Shown: positions 20,940-31,847, numbered from the stretch's first letter. The stretch: 64,000 bases of DNA from Deltaproteobacteria bacterium (GCA_018434685.1 JAHDOV010000023.1:1-64000), one strand, 5' to 3'. Program-made: numbers and translations. Notes: generated from the letters alone by a model not told the origin.

Positions 20940-22597
20940 TCGATTTCCTGAAGATATCATCACTGGCAATCTTTGATGAAATCGAACTGGAGTTCGGCCC
21001 GGGGCTCAATTGCATCACCGGCGAGACCGGGGCCGGAAAATCACTGATTCTCGGAGCCCTCACGCTGCTCCTCGGGGCAAAGGCCAGCCGGGATCTCGTG
21101 AGGCCGGGCAGGGAAAAGACAAGCATCGAGGCATTATTCAGGGTCTCGGGAGAAGAAATGGTCCTCAGGAGGGAGATCTTCCCTTCCGGGTCGAACCGCT
21201 GCTATATCGATGGCAAACTGGCTACCGTTGCAAATCTTGCGGAGGTGTCGTCCGACCTGATCCACATTTACGGTCAGCATGAATACCAGGATCTGCTCAA
21301 CCCCGCACAGCACATGGCGATCCTGGAGGACCTGGCAGGTCTTGACCGGAGCGAGATCCATGCCGCCCATGACGCCCTGTGCGCAGCACATAAACAGCTC
21401 CACGATCTCGAGACGAAGCTCCGGCAATACCAGCTCGACAAGGACGATCTCGTCTTCAGCCTGAACGAACTTCGCTCCATCGCCATCAGCCAAGGGCTCG
21501 AGGACGAGCTCTCAGCCGAACTCTCTCTTGCATATTCAGCCGCCGAGCTCAAGAGGTCGGCGCACCTGGCAGAGGACATCCTCTACTCGGGAAACACCTC
21601 TGTGGTTGACCTGCTGGCCCAGGTGAGGGAACATCTTTCAAAAATAACCTCGATCGATCAGCGGCTCTTCGATTTCTCTCAGTCCCTGGAGAATATCGTG
21701 GCCCAGATTGAAGACATAAGTCTCGGCCTGCGGGAAAGGATAGAAACATACGAGTATGATCCGGAAAAGATCGAGACCCTGGAAGGCAACCTGCACGCCC
21801 TCCAGGACCTGAAACGCAAATACAAGACCGATGAGAGCGGATTGCTCGCACTGAAGGATGACCTGGCAAAAAGGATCGCCATAACCGAAGACTCGAGCAG
21901 TGCACTCCAGGAGGCCTCTTCGGCCCTTGAACTGGCTCAAGAAACCTACGAGCGCCTGCTGTCGCAGTATCTGCGCAACCGCACGTCGTTTGCCGATACA
22001 TTCTGCAGCCGTATCAACACAACACTGAAGGATCTGGGAATGCCGGGAACCTGTTTCGATGTTCAGCAGTCAGACCCGGATCATATCGGGGACCTCATCG
22101 TCGATGCCAGGGGTGAAATAGCCCCGGCCAATTCCCTTCTCAAGGGTGAGTTCTTCATCTCAACAAATGTCGGACAGAATCCGCTTCCCCTGTGCCGAAC
22201 CGCATCGGGAGGTGAACTGAGCCGTATCATGCTTGCCATCAAGGTGCAGCAGAAGACCACGCAGGACGCCACCCTGGTCTTCGATGAGATCGATTCCGGC
22301 ATCAGCGGACAGACTGCCTTCATGATTGCACACAGGCTCAAAGAGCTCTCGAACAACGCCCAGTCCATCGTGGTCACCCACCTCCATCAGGTGGCATCAC
22401 TTGCCGATACGCATTTTGTCATTACGAAGAATGTTGTGGATGCCAATACGGTCTCCACTGTCCACTCGGTGCACGAGATGGACCGGGTGATGGAACTCGC
22501 ACGGATGATGGGAGGAGAAACACCCAGTTCCACCGTGATCGAACACGCAAAAGAGCTGGTAAAAAACCATGAGAACCTGGCTCAGACATACCCCTGA
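20936..22597 (+). CDS. recN: DNA repair protein RecN
   Basis: 553 residues, an SMC-like ATPase for double-strand break repair. Walker A GETGAGKS is near residue 30, a long coiled-coil region follows, and the C-terminal half carries the signature TASGGELSRIMLAIK, the Walker B LVFDEIDSGISG, and the H-loop VVTHLHQVAS. ATG 20936 overlaps the nadK stop (ATGA); ATG 20924 is an alternative start. nadK-recN adjacency is common in bacteria. Confidence 0.95.
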   Translation: MIDFLKISSLAIFDEIELEFGPGLNCITGETGAGKSLILGALTLLLGAKASRDLVRPGREKTSIEALFRVSGEEMVLRREIFPSGSNRCYIDGKLATVANLAEVSSDLIHIYGQHEYQDLLNPAQHMAILEDLAGLDRSEIHAAHDALCAAHKQLHDLETKLRQYQLDKDDLVFSLNELRSIAISQGLEDELSAELSLAYSAAELKRSAHLAEDILYSGNTSVVDLLAQVREHLSKITSIDQRLFDFSQSLENIVAQIEDISLGLRERIETYEYDPEKIETLEGNLHALQDLKRKYKTDESGLLALKDDLAKRIAITEDSSSALQEASSALELAQETYERLLSQYLRNRTSFADTFCSRINTTLKDLGMPGTCFDVQQSDPDHIGDLIVDARGEIAPANSLLKGEFFISTNVGQNPLPLCRTASGGELSRIMLAIKVQQKTTQDATLVFDEIDSGISGQTAFMIAHRLKELSNNAQSIVVTHLHQVASLADTHFVITKNVVDANTVSTVHSVHEMDRVMELARMMGGETPSSTVIEHAKELVKNHENLAQTYP

Positions 22598-22676
22598 TAG
22601 CGTTATCCACAAGTTTAGGTTTGACATTTTGTGCGGCCAGTGATGTATGTAGAAAAATTTTGTTGGGTTAAGTGTA

Positions 22677-23135
22677 ATGATACGAAAAGCGTTGGTAAAC
22701 GAGATACCTGAAATAAAGAGATTGATCGAGCCTTTTGTCAAAGAGGGGCTCATCTTGCCGAAGTCGCTTCTTTCGCTGTATACATCGGTGCGAGACTTCT
22801 GGGTCCTGGTCGACGATGAAGACCAGGGGACAATACATGGCTGTTGCGCGCTCCAGGTTTCATGGGTCGATATAGCGGAGATACGGACCCTGGCCGTGGG
22901 AAAGGCTTTTCAAAAAATCGGCGCAGGCAGATCGCTGGTGAATGCCTGTATTGACGAGGCAAGCCAGCTCGGGGTGAAAAAGCTGTTCACCCTCACCTAT
23001 GTACCTGGTTTTTTTGAGAAGATGGGCTTTGCCGAGGTTGACAAGACCTCACTTCCCAACAAGATCTGGGCTGATTGCATTCACTGCCAGTATTTCCCTG
23101 ACTGCAGGGAAACCGCACTGGTCTACCAGATATAG
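22677..23135 (+). CDS. GNAT acetyltransferase, short N-acetylglutamate synthase type
   Basis: 152 residues with the GNAT fold: LAVGKAFQKIGAGRSLV is the acetyl-CoA loop, and VPGFFEKMGF follows. Standalone GNAT proteins of this length with a C-terminal CxxCxxFPDC segment (here CIHCQYFPDC) act as the first enzyme of arginine synthesis in many deltaproteobacteria and relatives. The assignment is by family resemblance; argJ lies 5 kb downstream. The reading frame ends 9 bases before the pmbA start. Confidence 0.8.
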   Translation: MIRKALVNEIPEIKRLIEPFVKEGLILPKSLLSLYTSVRDFWVLVDDEDQGTIHGCCALQVSWVDIAEIRTLAVGKAFQKIGAGRSLVNACIDEASQLGVKKLFTLTYVPGFFEKMGFAEVDKTSLPNKIWADCIHCQYFPDCRETALVYQI

Positions 23136-23144
23136 AGGATGAGC

Positions 23145-24470
23145 ATGGAACTGGGAGATAAGATACACAAGGCAGTAGATCTCCTGAGAAAAAGATCCAT
23201 CAACGATTTTGAAGTATTTGGCAGCGCCACCGACACCATTCGTGCGGAATCCAAGGACTGCACGGTAGGGTCTCTCAACCGGGCCAATGAGTCCGGGATA
23301 AGCATCCGTATCCTCGCTCATGGTGCCATGGGATTCGCCTATGGGTCCGAGGCCACGGATGATCTGATCGATTCCGCCATGAATTCTGCCCGTTATCAGT
23401 TCAAAGATGAACATCATCATCTCCCGTCATGCCCCGATGGTTACCGGGAGATGGACGTATTTGACCCGGCTGTCTCCGCCCTGAGCGCGGATGAATGCAT
23501 TTCACTGGCCATCGATCTCGAAAAAAGCGCCCGGGAAGCGGACAAGAGGATACAGCAGGTCCGCAAGGCATCCTTCTCCCGGACCGTTGCCACCTCACAT
23601 ATCGTGAATTCACACGGGGTGGACATCTCCTCCACTGCCTCATTCGTCTCCGCTTCCGTTATGGTCATGGCAAAAGACCAGGATGAGAGCCAATCCGGGT
23701 ATGAGTTTGATCTCAGTCATCGGAAACGTGATATCAATGTGGCCAAGGTCGGTGCGGATGCAGCAAAAATGGCAACCGACATGCTCTTTGCCAGGAAAAT
23801 CAAGACAACAAAGATCCCTGTCGTCTTCGACAACACGACTACGGCTCAACTGCTGGAATTCATCTCTGATGCCTTCATCGGAGAGAATGTCATCAAGGGG
23901 AAGTCTTACCTGAAAGATAAATGCGGCAAGAAGTGTTTCTCGAGCATGATCACCCTTACCGACAACCCTCTCGACAGCCGGGCTGTCGACGGATGTCCGT
24001 ATGATGGGGAAGGGCTCCCTTCCCAGGAGACAATCCTGGTAGACAATGGCTCTGTTCTTGCATTTATCTATGACAGTTTCTGGGGAAAAGTAGCCGGGAA
24101 ACCTTCAACGGGGAATTCGCTGCGGGGCGGGTATCGTTCCGTACCGACACTGGGTGTCCGGCATATATGCATGAAACCGGGCACAGGGGATATGTCATTG
24201 GAACTCAAAGGGTTAAAGCTGGTCCTGAAAGTCACCGATATTATGGGCATGCATACCGCAAATCCGATAAGTGGTGAGTTCTCGGTCGGAGTCAATGGCC
24301 TGCTCCTCGAAGGAAACAATGCCCTGTATCCGGTACGCGAGGCGGCACTCTCCGGGAATATGTACGAGCTGTTCTCCCGGGTCGGCGCGGTAGGCAGTGA
24401 CGTCCGGGAATTCGGACATGTGCTGTGTCCATCCGTTCTGTTTGAAGAAATGGACATCAGTTCTCAATAA
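23145..24470 (+). CDS. pmbA: TldD/PmbA family metalloprotease, PmbA (TldE) type
   Basis: 441 residues. Segments KSYLKDKCGKKCFSS, DGEGLPSQ and the family end FSVGVNGLLLEGNNALYPVR are typical of PmbA, which pairs with TldD to degrade unfolded peptides and mature modified peptides. No TldD partner is seen in the window. ATG 23139 is also in frame, but AGAGG leaves a proper spacing only for ATG 23145. Confidence 0.87.
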   Translation: MELGDKIHKAVDLLRKRSINDFEVFGSATDTIRAESKDCTVGSLNRANESGISIRILAHGAMGFAYGSEATDDLIDSAMNSARYQFKDEHHHLPSCPDGYREMDVFDPAVSALSADECISLAIDLEKSAREADKRIQQVRKASFSRTVATSHIVNSHGVDISSTASFVSASVMVMAKDQDESQSGYEFDLSHRKRDINVAKVGADAAKMATDMLFARKIKTTKIPVVFDNTTTAQLLEFISDAFIGENVIKGKSYLKDKCGKKCFSSMITLTDNPLDSRAVDGCPYDGEGLPSQETILVDNGSVLAFIYDSFWGKVAGKPSTGNSLRGGYRSVPTLGVRHICMKPGTGDMSLELKGLKLVLKVTDIMGMHTANPISGEFSVGVNGLLLEGNNALYPVREAALSGNMYELFSRVGAVGSDVREFGHVLCPSVLFEEMDISSQ

Positions 24471-24480
24471 AAGGGATTAT

Positions 24481-25389
24481 ATGAAATCACACTGGACAAT
24501 ACTCATACTCTCCAAAGAGAATGAAGGGATAAAAAGGATCAAGGTTTCTGTACCGCTTATCTTCCTGGCCGTATTTGTCTTCGTGGCACTTGCCGGATAT
24601 TCCTGTTTTTCCGGCTACAGGCTCTACCACCTGCGCACGGACATGTCCCGTATAGACCAGATCAAGGAAATGAACAAAGACCAGAGCAGGCAGATCGCCG
24701 TGCTGTCGGAAAAAGTGGCCGGCCTCGATGAAGAGATGAGTGTTCTCAGGAGCTTCAACAGACATTTAAGCGAGCTTGCAAAGGTCGATCTCAACACGCC
24801 CGAGGAGATCATCGGTGTCGGGGGCGGGGGTTCCGATGCCATCGGATCAGGCCAGGGCACGGCTGTCCTCACCGAGAAGATTCTTACCCGCAAACTCCAC
24901 TCCCACATAAAGCAGCTTGGAGATGATGTCAGCATCGAGAAAGAGGTATCCAAGGAACTTCTCGCCCAGATTGAACGACAGCGCTCGCTCATGGCTCACA
25001 CCCCTTCGGCCTGGCCCACCCGCGGGTGGATCACCTCAGGCTTCGGATGGCGGAACTCACCGTTTACGGGAAAGAGAGAATTCCACAAGGGGATCGATAT
25101 CGCCTCCAGGAAGGGAACCCCGATATATGCCCCTGCAGACGGAGTAGTAACGTCGTATTACAACAATGGTGGTTACGGGAACTTTCTTGTGATCAATCAT
25201 GGTTTCGGGATTGTCAGCAGGTATGCACATCTCTTGAAGTCCAATGATATCAGGGTTGGACAACGGGTGCATAAAGGTGAGAAAATCGCATTCCTCGGCA
25301 ACTCGGGCCGGTCCACCGGTTCACACGTGCATTACGAGATCCTCGTAAACGGTATTCACGTGAACCCGAAAAGATACATGTTGAAATAG
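24481..25389 (+). CDS. Membrane-anchored M23 (LytM-type) peptidase
   Basis: 302 residues. One N-terminal membrane helix (LIFLAVFVFVALAGYSCF) leads into a coiled-coil region (EKVAGLDEEMSVLRSFNR) and a C-terminal M23 domain with the zinc ligands in FHKGIDIA and HVHYEILVNG. It would act on peptidoglycan in the periplasm or serve as an amidase activator; the complete HxxxD and HxH residues suggest it is enzymatically active. It follows pmbA by ten bases. Confidence 0.9.
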   Translation: MKSHWTILILSKENEGIKRIKVSVPLIFLAVFVFVALAGYSCFSGYRLYHLRTDMSRIDQIKEMNKDQSRQIAVLSEKVAGLDEEMSVLRSFNRHLSELAKVDLNTPEEIIGVGGGGSDAIGSGQGTAVLTEKILTRKLHSHIKQLGDDVSIEKEVSKELLAQIERQRSLMAHTPSAWPTRGWITSGFGWRNSPFTGKREFHKGIDIASRKGTPIYAPADGVVTSYYNNGGYGNFLVINHGFGIVSRYAHLLKSNDIRVGQRVHKGEKIAFLGNSGRSTGSHVHYEILVNGIHVNPKRYMLK

Positions 25390-25457
25390 TCTTCCCTATA
25401 TTCTATTACTTATAACAAGTTAGATTTCCTGAATAAGCTAAGGACCGGATAATCCAT

Positions 25458-28094
25458 ATGTATAATTGGTTGATTAAGATCATCGGCAGCAAGAATGACA
25501 GGGAGCTCAAGCGCCTGGCTCCCCTGGTGAACAGTATAAACTCTCTCGAAAAGGAGTTCGCGGCCAAGGACGATGCAGCACTCAAGGCCATGACCCCACA
25601 CCTGAAGGAGAGACTTTCCGCGGGTGCAAGCCTCGACGATATCCTGCCCGAGGCCTTTGCAACCGTGAGGGAGGCAGCGAAGAGAACCCTCGGGATGAGA
25701 CCTTTCGATGTCCAGCTCCTCGGGGGAATCATCCTCCATCAGGGAAAGATCGCCGAGATGAAAACAGGTGAAGGAAAGACCCTCGTGGCGACCATGCCCG
25801 TATACCTCAATGCCCTGACAGGAAAGGGCGTGCACGTCGTCACGGTCAATGACTACCTGGCTCGGCGCGACTCCGAATGGATGGGAAAGATATACCGCTA
25901 TCTCGGGCTCGAGGTGGGTGTCATTGTCCACGGGCTCGACGACATTCAGAGAAAGGCGAATTACCGGGCAGATATCACCTACGGGACGAATAACGAATTC
26001 GGGTTCGATTATCTCAGGGACAACATGAAGTTCACCTTCGAGGACTACGTGCAGCGAGACTTTCACTATGCCATAGTCGACGAGGTGGATTCCATTCTCA
26101 TAGACGAGGCCCGGACCCCGCTCATCATATCCGGACCGGCTGAAGACTCCACCTCAAAGTACTATGATGCCAACAATGCCCTGAACGAACTGCTCAGGAG
26201 AAAGGATGCCGATACCCTCTTCAGCAAGGACGAGAAGGCGAACACCGTGGTCTTCACCGAGGAAGGCGTGGAGCTCCTGCAGAAGATCACCTCGAAGAGC
26301 AACCTCTACGAACCATCGGAGTTCGAGACCGTCCACCATCTCAACCAGGCTCTCCGTGCCCACATCCTCTTTCACCGGGACAAGGACTATGTGGTCAATG
26401 AAGGTGAAGTGGTCATCGTGGACGAGTTCACCGGCAGGCTGATGCCCGGAAGACGGTATTCCGAGGGTCTCCACCAGGCGCTCGAGGCCAAGGAAGGGGT
26501 GAAGGTCGCAAACGAGAACCAGACGCTCGCCTCGATCACCTTCCAGAATTACTTCAGGATGTACGAGAAGCTCGCAGGGATGACCGGCACCGCAGAAACA
26601 GAGGCCCTGGAGTTCAAGAATATCTACGGACTCGAGGTCATGGTGATCCCGACAAACATGCCCATGGTCCGCATGGATCATTCCGATGTCATCTACAAGA
26701 CAGAGGTGGAGAAATACCGGGCCGTGGTCTCCCAGATCGCCCAGTGCCACGAAAAGGGGCAGCCGGTCCTGGTGGGAACGAGCTCCATCGAGAATTCGGA
26801 AAAGGTATCGAACCTTTTGAAGAGAAAAGGACTGCCGCACCATGTCCTCAACGCAAAGCACCATGAGCGGGAGGCAGAGATCGTTGCCCAGGCAGGGAGA
26901 AAAGGGGCAGTCACCATTGCGACGAATATGGCCGGTAGAGGCACGGACATCATGCTCGGCGGGAATCCCGAATTCCTGTCCAGACAGCGTGCGAACGGCG
27001 ATGACGAGATCTACCGGGAAATCATCTCCACATTCAAGGATCAATGCGAAAAGGAACACCATGATGTCATAACTGCCGGCGGGCTTTTCATCCTCGGCAC
27101 AGAACGGCACGAGAGCCGGCGCATCGACAACCAGCTCAGGGGCCGTTCAGGAAGACAGGGAGATCCCGGTGCGTCGCGCTTTTACCTGAGCCTCGAGGAT
27201 GACCTTCTGCGCATCTTCGGTTCCGAGCGCATCTCATCCATCATGGACAGGCTCGGCGTCGGCGAGGACGAACCCATCGAGCACAACCTCATCTCACGCA
27301 GTATCGAAGGGGCGCAGAAAAAGGTCGAGGGAAGGAATTTCGAGATCCGCAAACACCTGCTGGAATATGACGATGTCATGAACAAGCAGAGGGAGGTTAT
27401 CTACACCCAGCGGCGCAAAATCCTCTCCGAGGAGAACCTGCGTGACTTTATCGAAGAAATGATCGATGAACTCCTCGATGAGGTCATCGAGGTCTATGTG
27501 CCGAGGAAATCAGCGGCAACGGACTGGGACATGGATGGACTGCGGGGCTGGATCAAGAACACCTTCGACTTCCAGCTGCAGTACTCCCCTGAAAAGGGTC
27601 AGACTTCTGATGATCTCCTCGAGGCGGTCCGCTCAGAGATAATCGATGCCTACAACAGGCGGGAGGAAGAGTTCACCCCCGATATCATGAGGATGGTCGA
27701 GCGGCAGATCCTGCTCCTGACCCTGGACAGCTACTGGAAGGATCACCTCCTTTCCATGGATCACCTCAAGGACGGTATCGGCCTGAGGGGCTACGGCCAG
27801 AAGAATCCGTTGAGGGAATACCAGCGGGAGGGGTTTGACATGTTCGTCGCCACGATCTCGAGGATGAAAGAGCTCTCACTCGAACGGCTCTTCAAGATCC
27901 AGATCCAGCGGCAGGAAGATGTGGAAAAGATCTCCCAGCGGGAACGCAAACAGCGTATGCAGCTCGGCAGGGGGGGTCCATCATCCGAAAAACCCTCCAC
28001 GATCAGAAGAGACGGGAAAAAGATCGGAAGAAACGATCCCTGTCCCTGCGGTTCGGGCAAAAAATACAAACAGTGTTGCGGCAGGACGATATGA
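25458..28094 (+). CDS. secA: Protein translocase ATPase SecA
   Basis: 878 residues. The DEAD motor carries Walker A-type [13 protein letters not shown] and [21 protein letters not shown]; the second motor has [11 protein letters not shown] and [13 protein letters not shown]. The C-terminus ends in the SEC-C zinc motif [15 protein letters not shown], which binds SecB and phospholipid. It drives preproteins through SecYEG. It overlaps argJ by four bases. Confidence 0.97.
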   Translation: MYNWLIKIIGSKNDRELKRLAPLVNSINSLEKEFAAKDDAALKAMTPHLKERLSAGASLDDILPEAFATVREAAKRTLGMRPFDVQLLGGIILHQGKIAEMKTGEGKTLVATMPVYLNALTGKGVHVVTVNDYLARRDSEWMGKIYRYLGLEVGVIVHGLDDIQRKANYRADITYGTNNEFGFDYLRDNMKFTFEDYVQRDFHYAIVDEVDSILIDEARTPLIISGPAEDSTSKYYDANNALNELLRRKDADTLFSKDEKANTVVFTEEGVELLQKITSKSNLYEPSEFETVHHLNQALRAHILFHRDKDYVVNEGEVVIVDEFTGRLMPGRRYSEGLHQALEAKEGVKVANENQTLASITFQNYFRMYEKLAGMTGTAETEALEFKNIYGLEVMVIPTNMPMVRMDHSDVIYKTEVEKYRAVVSQIAQCHEKGQPVLVGTSSIENSEKVSNLLKRKGLPHHVLNAKHHEREAEIVAQAGRKGAVTIATNMAGRGTDIMLGGNPEFLSRQRANGDDEIYREIISTFKDQCEKEHHDVITAGGLFILGTERHESRRIDNQLRGRSGRQGDPGASRFYLSLEDDLLRIFGSERISSIMDRLGVGEDEPIEHNLISRSIEGAQKKVEGRNFEIRKHLLEYDDVMNKQREVIYTQRRKILSEENLRDFIEEMIDELLDEVIEVYVPRKSAATDWDMDGLRGWIKNTFDFQLQYSPEKGQTSDDLLEAVRSEIIDAYNRREEEFTPDIMRMVERQILLLTLDSYWKDHLLSMDHLKDGIGLRGYGQKNPLREYQREGFDMFVATISRMKELSLERLFKIQIQRQEDVEKISQRERKQRMQLGRGGPSSEKPSTIRRDGKKIGRNDPCPCGSGKKYKQCCGRTI

Positions 28095-29239
28095 CACCTC
28101 GAGGATTTACCTTTTCAGCTACGAATGCCGGCGTGAAATCCCCCGCGGTTACCGGCCTCGATATGGGGCTCATCTTCTGTGACACAGATGCCGTGGTATC
28201 CGGGGTGTTCACGACAAACCTGGTCAAGGCAGCCCCGGTGCTCGTGGGCATGGACCTGGTGGCCAGGGGAACCGTACGGGCCATTGTCGCCAATGCCGGC
28301 AATGCCAACGCGTGCACCGGCAAAGAGGGAATCGACGACGCCATGGCAGTGACCGGTGAGGTTGCAGCAAGGCTCGGGGTAGGGCGGGATCAGGTGATTC
28401 CCCTTTCCACTGGCGTGATCGGCGTCAGGCTCCCTGCTGCGAGAATGATCGACAAGATTCCCCGTCTCACCCAGGGGCTTAGCGATGACGTCCAGGTATT
28501 TGCCCGCTCAATCATGACCACAGACACATTCCCCAAGGTTGCCTGCCGGCAGGCAGGCAACGCCAAAGTGCTTGGTATCGCCAAGGGGGCCGGCATGATT
28601 GCCCCGAACATGGCAACGACCCTTGCCGTGGTGCTCACCGATGCAAAAGTATCCAAGCAACTCCTTGATAATATTATTATTAAAGCCATTTCGCACACAT
28701 TCAACGCCATAACCATCGACGGGGACACCTCAACAAACGACACGCTGCTTGCACTGGCTTCGGGGTATGTCGAAGAACCTGTTGCCGCGGTCGAACAAGC
28801 CATCACTGAAGTGATCCAGGAACTGGCCCTGATGATCGTGAAGGATGGTGAAGGAGCGACGAAACTGGTTCAGATTACAGTCAACGGCGCCGCTGACAAC
28901 GCCGGGGCAAAAACCGTGGCCATGAGCATCGCAAACTCGCTGCTCGTAAAGACAGCTCTGTTCGGGTGCGATCCGAACTGGGGAAGGATCATCGCGGCCA
29001 TCGGCTACAGCGGGGTCACGGTTAATCCCGACAAGATTGAGATCACCATCGGGGGATATCCTGTAGTGGTCTCCGGCATCGAGGCCCCGGGGTTTGAAGA
29101 GAACACACTCTATGAGATCCTCAAGAAGCCGGAGATATCCATCGATATCCTGCTGGGCAGTGGCAGCGGTGAATTCCGCGCTTACACCACCGACCTGTCA
29201 TATAAATACGTAGAGATCAATTCCGCATACCGCACCTGA
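28091..29239 (+). CDS. argJ: Glutamate N-acetyltransferase / ornithine acetyltransferase
   Basis: 382 residues. ArgJ transfers the acetyl group from N-acetylornithine to glutamate in the cyclic arginine pathway. The self-cleavage site lies in [16 protein letters not shown], with threonine 176 the probable nucleophile. The C-terminal half has [20 protein letters not shown] 28091 overlaps the secA TGA; the pairing secA-argJ occurs in Geobacter-type genomes. An exact 10-bp hairpin lies inside the coding sequence (28538-28561). Confidence 0.95.
   Translation: MTPRGFTFSATNAGVKSPAVTGLDMGLIFCDTDAVVSGVFTTNLVKAAPVLVGMDLVARGTVRAIVANAGNANACTGKEGIDDAMAVTGEVAARLGVGRDQVIPLSTGVIGVRLPAARMIDKIPRLTQGLSDDVQVFARSIMTTDTFPKVACRQAGNAKVLGIAKGAGMIAPNMATTLAVVLTDAKVSKQLLDNIIIKAISHTFNAITIDGDTSTNDTLLALASGYVEEPVAAVEQAITEVIQELALMIVKDGEGATKLVQITVNGAADNAGAKTVAMSIANSLLVKTALFGCDPNWGRIIAAIGYSGVTVNPDKIEITIGGYPVVVSGIEAPGFEENTLYEILKKPEISIDILLGSGSGEFRAYTTDLSYKYVEINSAYRT
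28538..28561. repeat. Perfect hairpin inside argJ
   Basis: GTTGCCTGCC (28538-28547) and GGCAGGCAAC (28552-28561) are exact inverted copies around a four-base loop. The codons read V-A-C-R-Q-A-G-N, a segment shorter and different from the usual EVxIxGKxVxI stretch of ArgJ at this place, so the hairpin may have replaced native sequence. Confidence 0.6.
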
Positions 29240-29253
29240 AATGTGCGGTATGC
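29225..29253 (+). terminator. Hairpin overlapping the end of argJ
   Basis: An 11-bp perfect stem, GCATACCGCAC (29225-29235) and GTGCGGTATGC (29243-29253), spans the argJ stop codon with a seven-base loop. It lacks a strong U-tract, so intrinsic termination is likely but not certain. Confidence 0.6.
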
Positions 29254-29481
29254 CTGTTTAGCCGATAATATATGTTATGTTAAATTATAATACTCGCTCA
29301 TGGTGCCGCATGCCCCCTTTCGTAATCTCATGAAAGGTTACCACCATAGGAACAGTTCCTTCATGCCGGGATTCCATTGCCGTGCCTGCCATTAAATAAA
29401 CCATTCACCCTGCAGATAAAATGCAATACAGGGCAAATGGTGAAGACTTTTTAATCAGTTATTTCAGGTGGTTGGAGATCC

Positions 29482-30573
29482 CTAGATAGAGCCCGCAATC
29501 GAGCGCTCAATGACCTCGTCCACCAGGGCCTGGACCTTGGCAGGCAGGCCTTCGATCTTGATATCGAGGAACCCGCGGATAATGAGCGAGCGTGCCTGTT
29601 CCTCGGTGAGCCCCCTGGTCATGAGATAACTGAGTTCTTCGGTCGAGATCTTTCCCACAGCAGCCTCGTGAGAGAGATTGATATCCGGATGCGCACCGCG
29701 GAGCTCGGGGATCGAATGGATGACCCCGTTCTCGTTTAAGAGCAGACCGCTGCATTCCATGTGGCCGACGGTTCCCGGTTCGTTTCCCGAGAGCATCTGC
29801 CGGGAAATGACCGTGCCGCCGTCAGAGACGACCCTGCCGATGATTTCCCCATTTGCACCGGCCCCTTCGAGCAGTGCCTTTGCACCCGAATCAAAATAAG
29901 AACCCTTCTTTGCAAAGATGATGGAGAAAAACCGGGCAGAGCCACCTTGTTTCACATGCGCTACCGGGTATGAGACAATCTTCTTCACCGCTGTCATGGC
30001 TACATAGTTTGAGATGTACCGTGCATTTTCACCCACGAGTATGGCCCCAACGGGAAACACCTCCACTGTATTGCCCCAGTTGTGGAGCATGGTGAAGCCC
30101 AGTGAGGAGTTCTTGCCCAGGTAGGTCTCGGTGATTCCCACATGGGTGCCCTGGCTGTGATGCGTGGCAGTCGTGCACCCGTTCACGATATTGATTTCCG
30201 CCCCGTCACACAGCTCTATGATGTTGTGTATGAGCTGGGTCGATCCCTGTTCTCCGAAGAGAAAGGCCGCCTGCAGGGGTTCCTCTATCTTGACGCCCTC
30301 TTCCACACGGATATAGTACCCAACCGGCTCGGAGTTATAGGACATCCTGGTATATTCATTCTTGTCCTTGTCCACGATGCCGAAAAAGAGCTTCTCACGT
30401 ATGTGCGGGTAGACATCAAAGGCCTTGGCAAGGGGCATTACCTTCAGGCCTTGGTATCTGCTCTCAATATCGAGTATCGTGTGGTCGAGGACCATGAAAT
30501 TGCCGCAACTGGCAGCGCATGCGTCATATCCAATGTTGAGTAGCTGTTCCGAATCCACTGATGGTATGTTCAT
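29482..30573 (-). CDS. SUF system core protein, SufB/SufD family
   Basis: 363 residues. The C-terminal half contains the beta-helix SUF core (LLEGAGANGEIIGRVVSDGG, HMECSGLLLNENG, RGAHPDINLSHEAAVGKI) that scaffolds iron-sulfur clusters with SufC. Only one core subunit is present, unlike the sufBCD arrangement, so it may form a homodimeric scaffold, as in the two-gene SUF modules of archaea and anaerobes. The start overlaps the sufC stop by four bases. Confidence 0.88.
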   Translation of the reverse strand: MNIPSVDSEQLLNIGYDACAASCGNFMVLDHTILDIESRYQGLKVMPLAKAFDVYPHIREKLFFGIVDKDKNEYTRMSYNSEPVGYYIRVEEGVKIEEPLQAAFLFGEQGSTQLIHNIIELCDGAEINIVNGCTTATHHSQGTHVGITETYLGKNSSLGFTMLHNWGNTVEVFPVGAILVGENARYISNYVAMTAVKKIVSYPVAHVKQGGSARFFSIIFAKKGSYFDSGAKALLEGAGANGEIIGRVVSDGGTVISRQMLSGNEPGTVGHMECSGLLLNENGVIHSIPELRGAHPDINLSHEAAVGKISTEELSYLMTRGLTEEQARSLIIRGFLDIKIEGLPAKVQALVDEVIERSIAGSI

Positions 30574-31337
30574 CGTTCGTCACCTGTCTTGATCCCTTGA
30601 AATTGTTCGGCAAAGCAACTGGCACATTTTTCATAACCGTGCAGCTTTATCTCCTCGAAGATCTCGCCGGGCGATCCGCAGCCCCGCACGTGTCCATCCA
30701 TGATCACGTAGGCGATGTCCGCCTTGACGTAATCGAGGATAAAGCCGGTGTGGGTTATGATAATCGATGACCGTGTCCGTTGGGATATCGGCTTTTCCTT
30801 CTCGAGCATGGTTTTCACCACATTGGCTATGACCGAGATGTTCTCGATATCCACCCCTGATTCCGGCTCGTCGAAGAGCATGAGATCAGGATTCTGGAGC
30901 AGGAGCTGGAGGATCTCCGAGCGCTTGCGTTCCCCGCCTGAAAAGCCCACATTGATATCTCTCTGGAGAAAGTCGGTGAGGTTGAGTGCCTTTGACCAGG
31001 AAGCAATACCCTCGGGGTTATTATTGATGTTCTGCAGCAGGGTCTGCAGCTTAACCCCCTTGATGGCCGGCGGATACTGGTAGGAGATCCCGATCCCCAG
31101 CCGCGATATCTCATCTATCGAGAGCGTGCCCAGATCCTGTCCCTTGAAGAGGATCGTTCCCTGGGTAATTTCATAACCGGGCAACCCGGCGATTGTTCCG
31201 AGCAGCGTGCTCTTGCCGGAGCCATTCGGACCGAAGATGACGGCAGTCTTGCCCCGTTCGAGCGTAAGGTCGATGCCCTTGATAATTTCTTTTCCAGCCA
31301 CAGATACGTGCAGATCTTTAATCTCGAGAAAACCCAT
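30570..31337 (-). CDS. sufC: SUF system ATPase SufC
   Basis: 255 residues. Walker A FGPNGSGKSTL, signature VGFSGGERKRSEIL and Walker B LMLFDEPESGVDIEN are complete, and the FSGGERKR form is characteristic of SufC. It powers cluster assembly on the adjacent SufB/D-type scaffold. GGAGATATTC precedes the start. The gene follows a 510-base region rich in inverted repeats. Confidence 0.93.
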   Translation of the reverse strand: MGFLEIKDLHVSVAGKEIIKGIDLTLERGKTAVIFGPNGSGKSTLLGTIAGLPGYEITQGTILFKGQDLGTLSIDEISRLGIGISYQYPPAIKGVKLQTLLQNINNNPEGIASWSKALNLTDFLQRDINVGFSGGERKRSEILQLLLQNPDLMLFDEPESGVDIENISVIANVVKTMLEKEKPISQRTRSSIIITHTGFILDYVKADIAYVIMDGHVRGCGSPGEIFEEIKLHGYEKCASCFAEQFQGIKTGDER

Positions 31338-31847
31338 ATGAATATCTCCAATGCTGTGTGTTTACTCTGCCTGAAAGCCAAACCCTGTATCATAAAAAAA
31401 TGCCGAAAAGTCAAGGAAACTTGTTCCCTCGCGCCTTGCTCAATTATAAGATCAATATATTCAGAACAGTATGTCAGGAGAAATGCCCGCCCTCCCCTGT
31501 CCGCGGATTGAACCCGTCTGGGCGGGCCACCGCTGGCGCCAGCAATACAATACAGCAGGTACATTGAAGTCACATATTGATTTATCTTATTGATATAATT
31601 GATATAATATGTCGTCTTATTGAATTCGGCCCGGCACTGAATGACAGGTGACACCACCCGCACGGTGCCGTTTTATTGAGTTATATGATCATTCGATCAT
31701 ATATTATATTCATTACCCTCATCATACGATGCGGGTATCACCTCGGCGGGTGCACATCGAGTGCGCCAGGAAGCCCGGGCCGGAGCCTTCCGTGCAGATC
31801 CATCCACGCAGACTGCGCCGGGCATTTACTCACAGAGTTTTCCGGCG
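31338..31847. other. Intergenic region upstream of the SUF genes
   Basis: No gene is seen in these 510 bases. It holds a perfect palindrome GCTGGCGCCAGC (31532-31543), an AT-rich stretch at about 31575-31620 with a tandem TTGATATAA motif, a palindrome at 31683-31702 and an imperfect stem GGTGCAC/GTGCGCC near 31748-31766. These may hold the SUF promoter and operators, and the terminator side of the next gene. Confidence 0.4.
31683..31702. promoter_or_regulatory. Perfect palindrome upstream of the SUF operon, possible operator
   Basis: ATATGATC (31683-31690) and GATCATAT (31695-31702) are exact inverted copies around ATTC. The symmetry suits a dimeric regulator. Which regulator binds is unknown; it could serve the SUF operon to the left or be part of the 3' region of the gene to the right. 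Confidence 0.3.

Noticed and set aside
26154-27110. 318-residue open frame antisense to secA
   Set aside because: Shadow of secA, with no ribosome-binding site or protein-like pattern.
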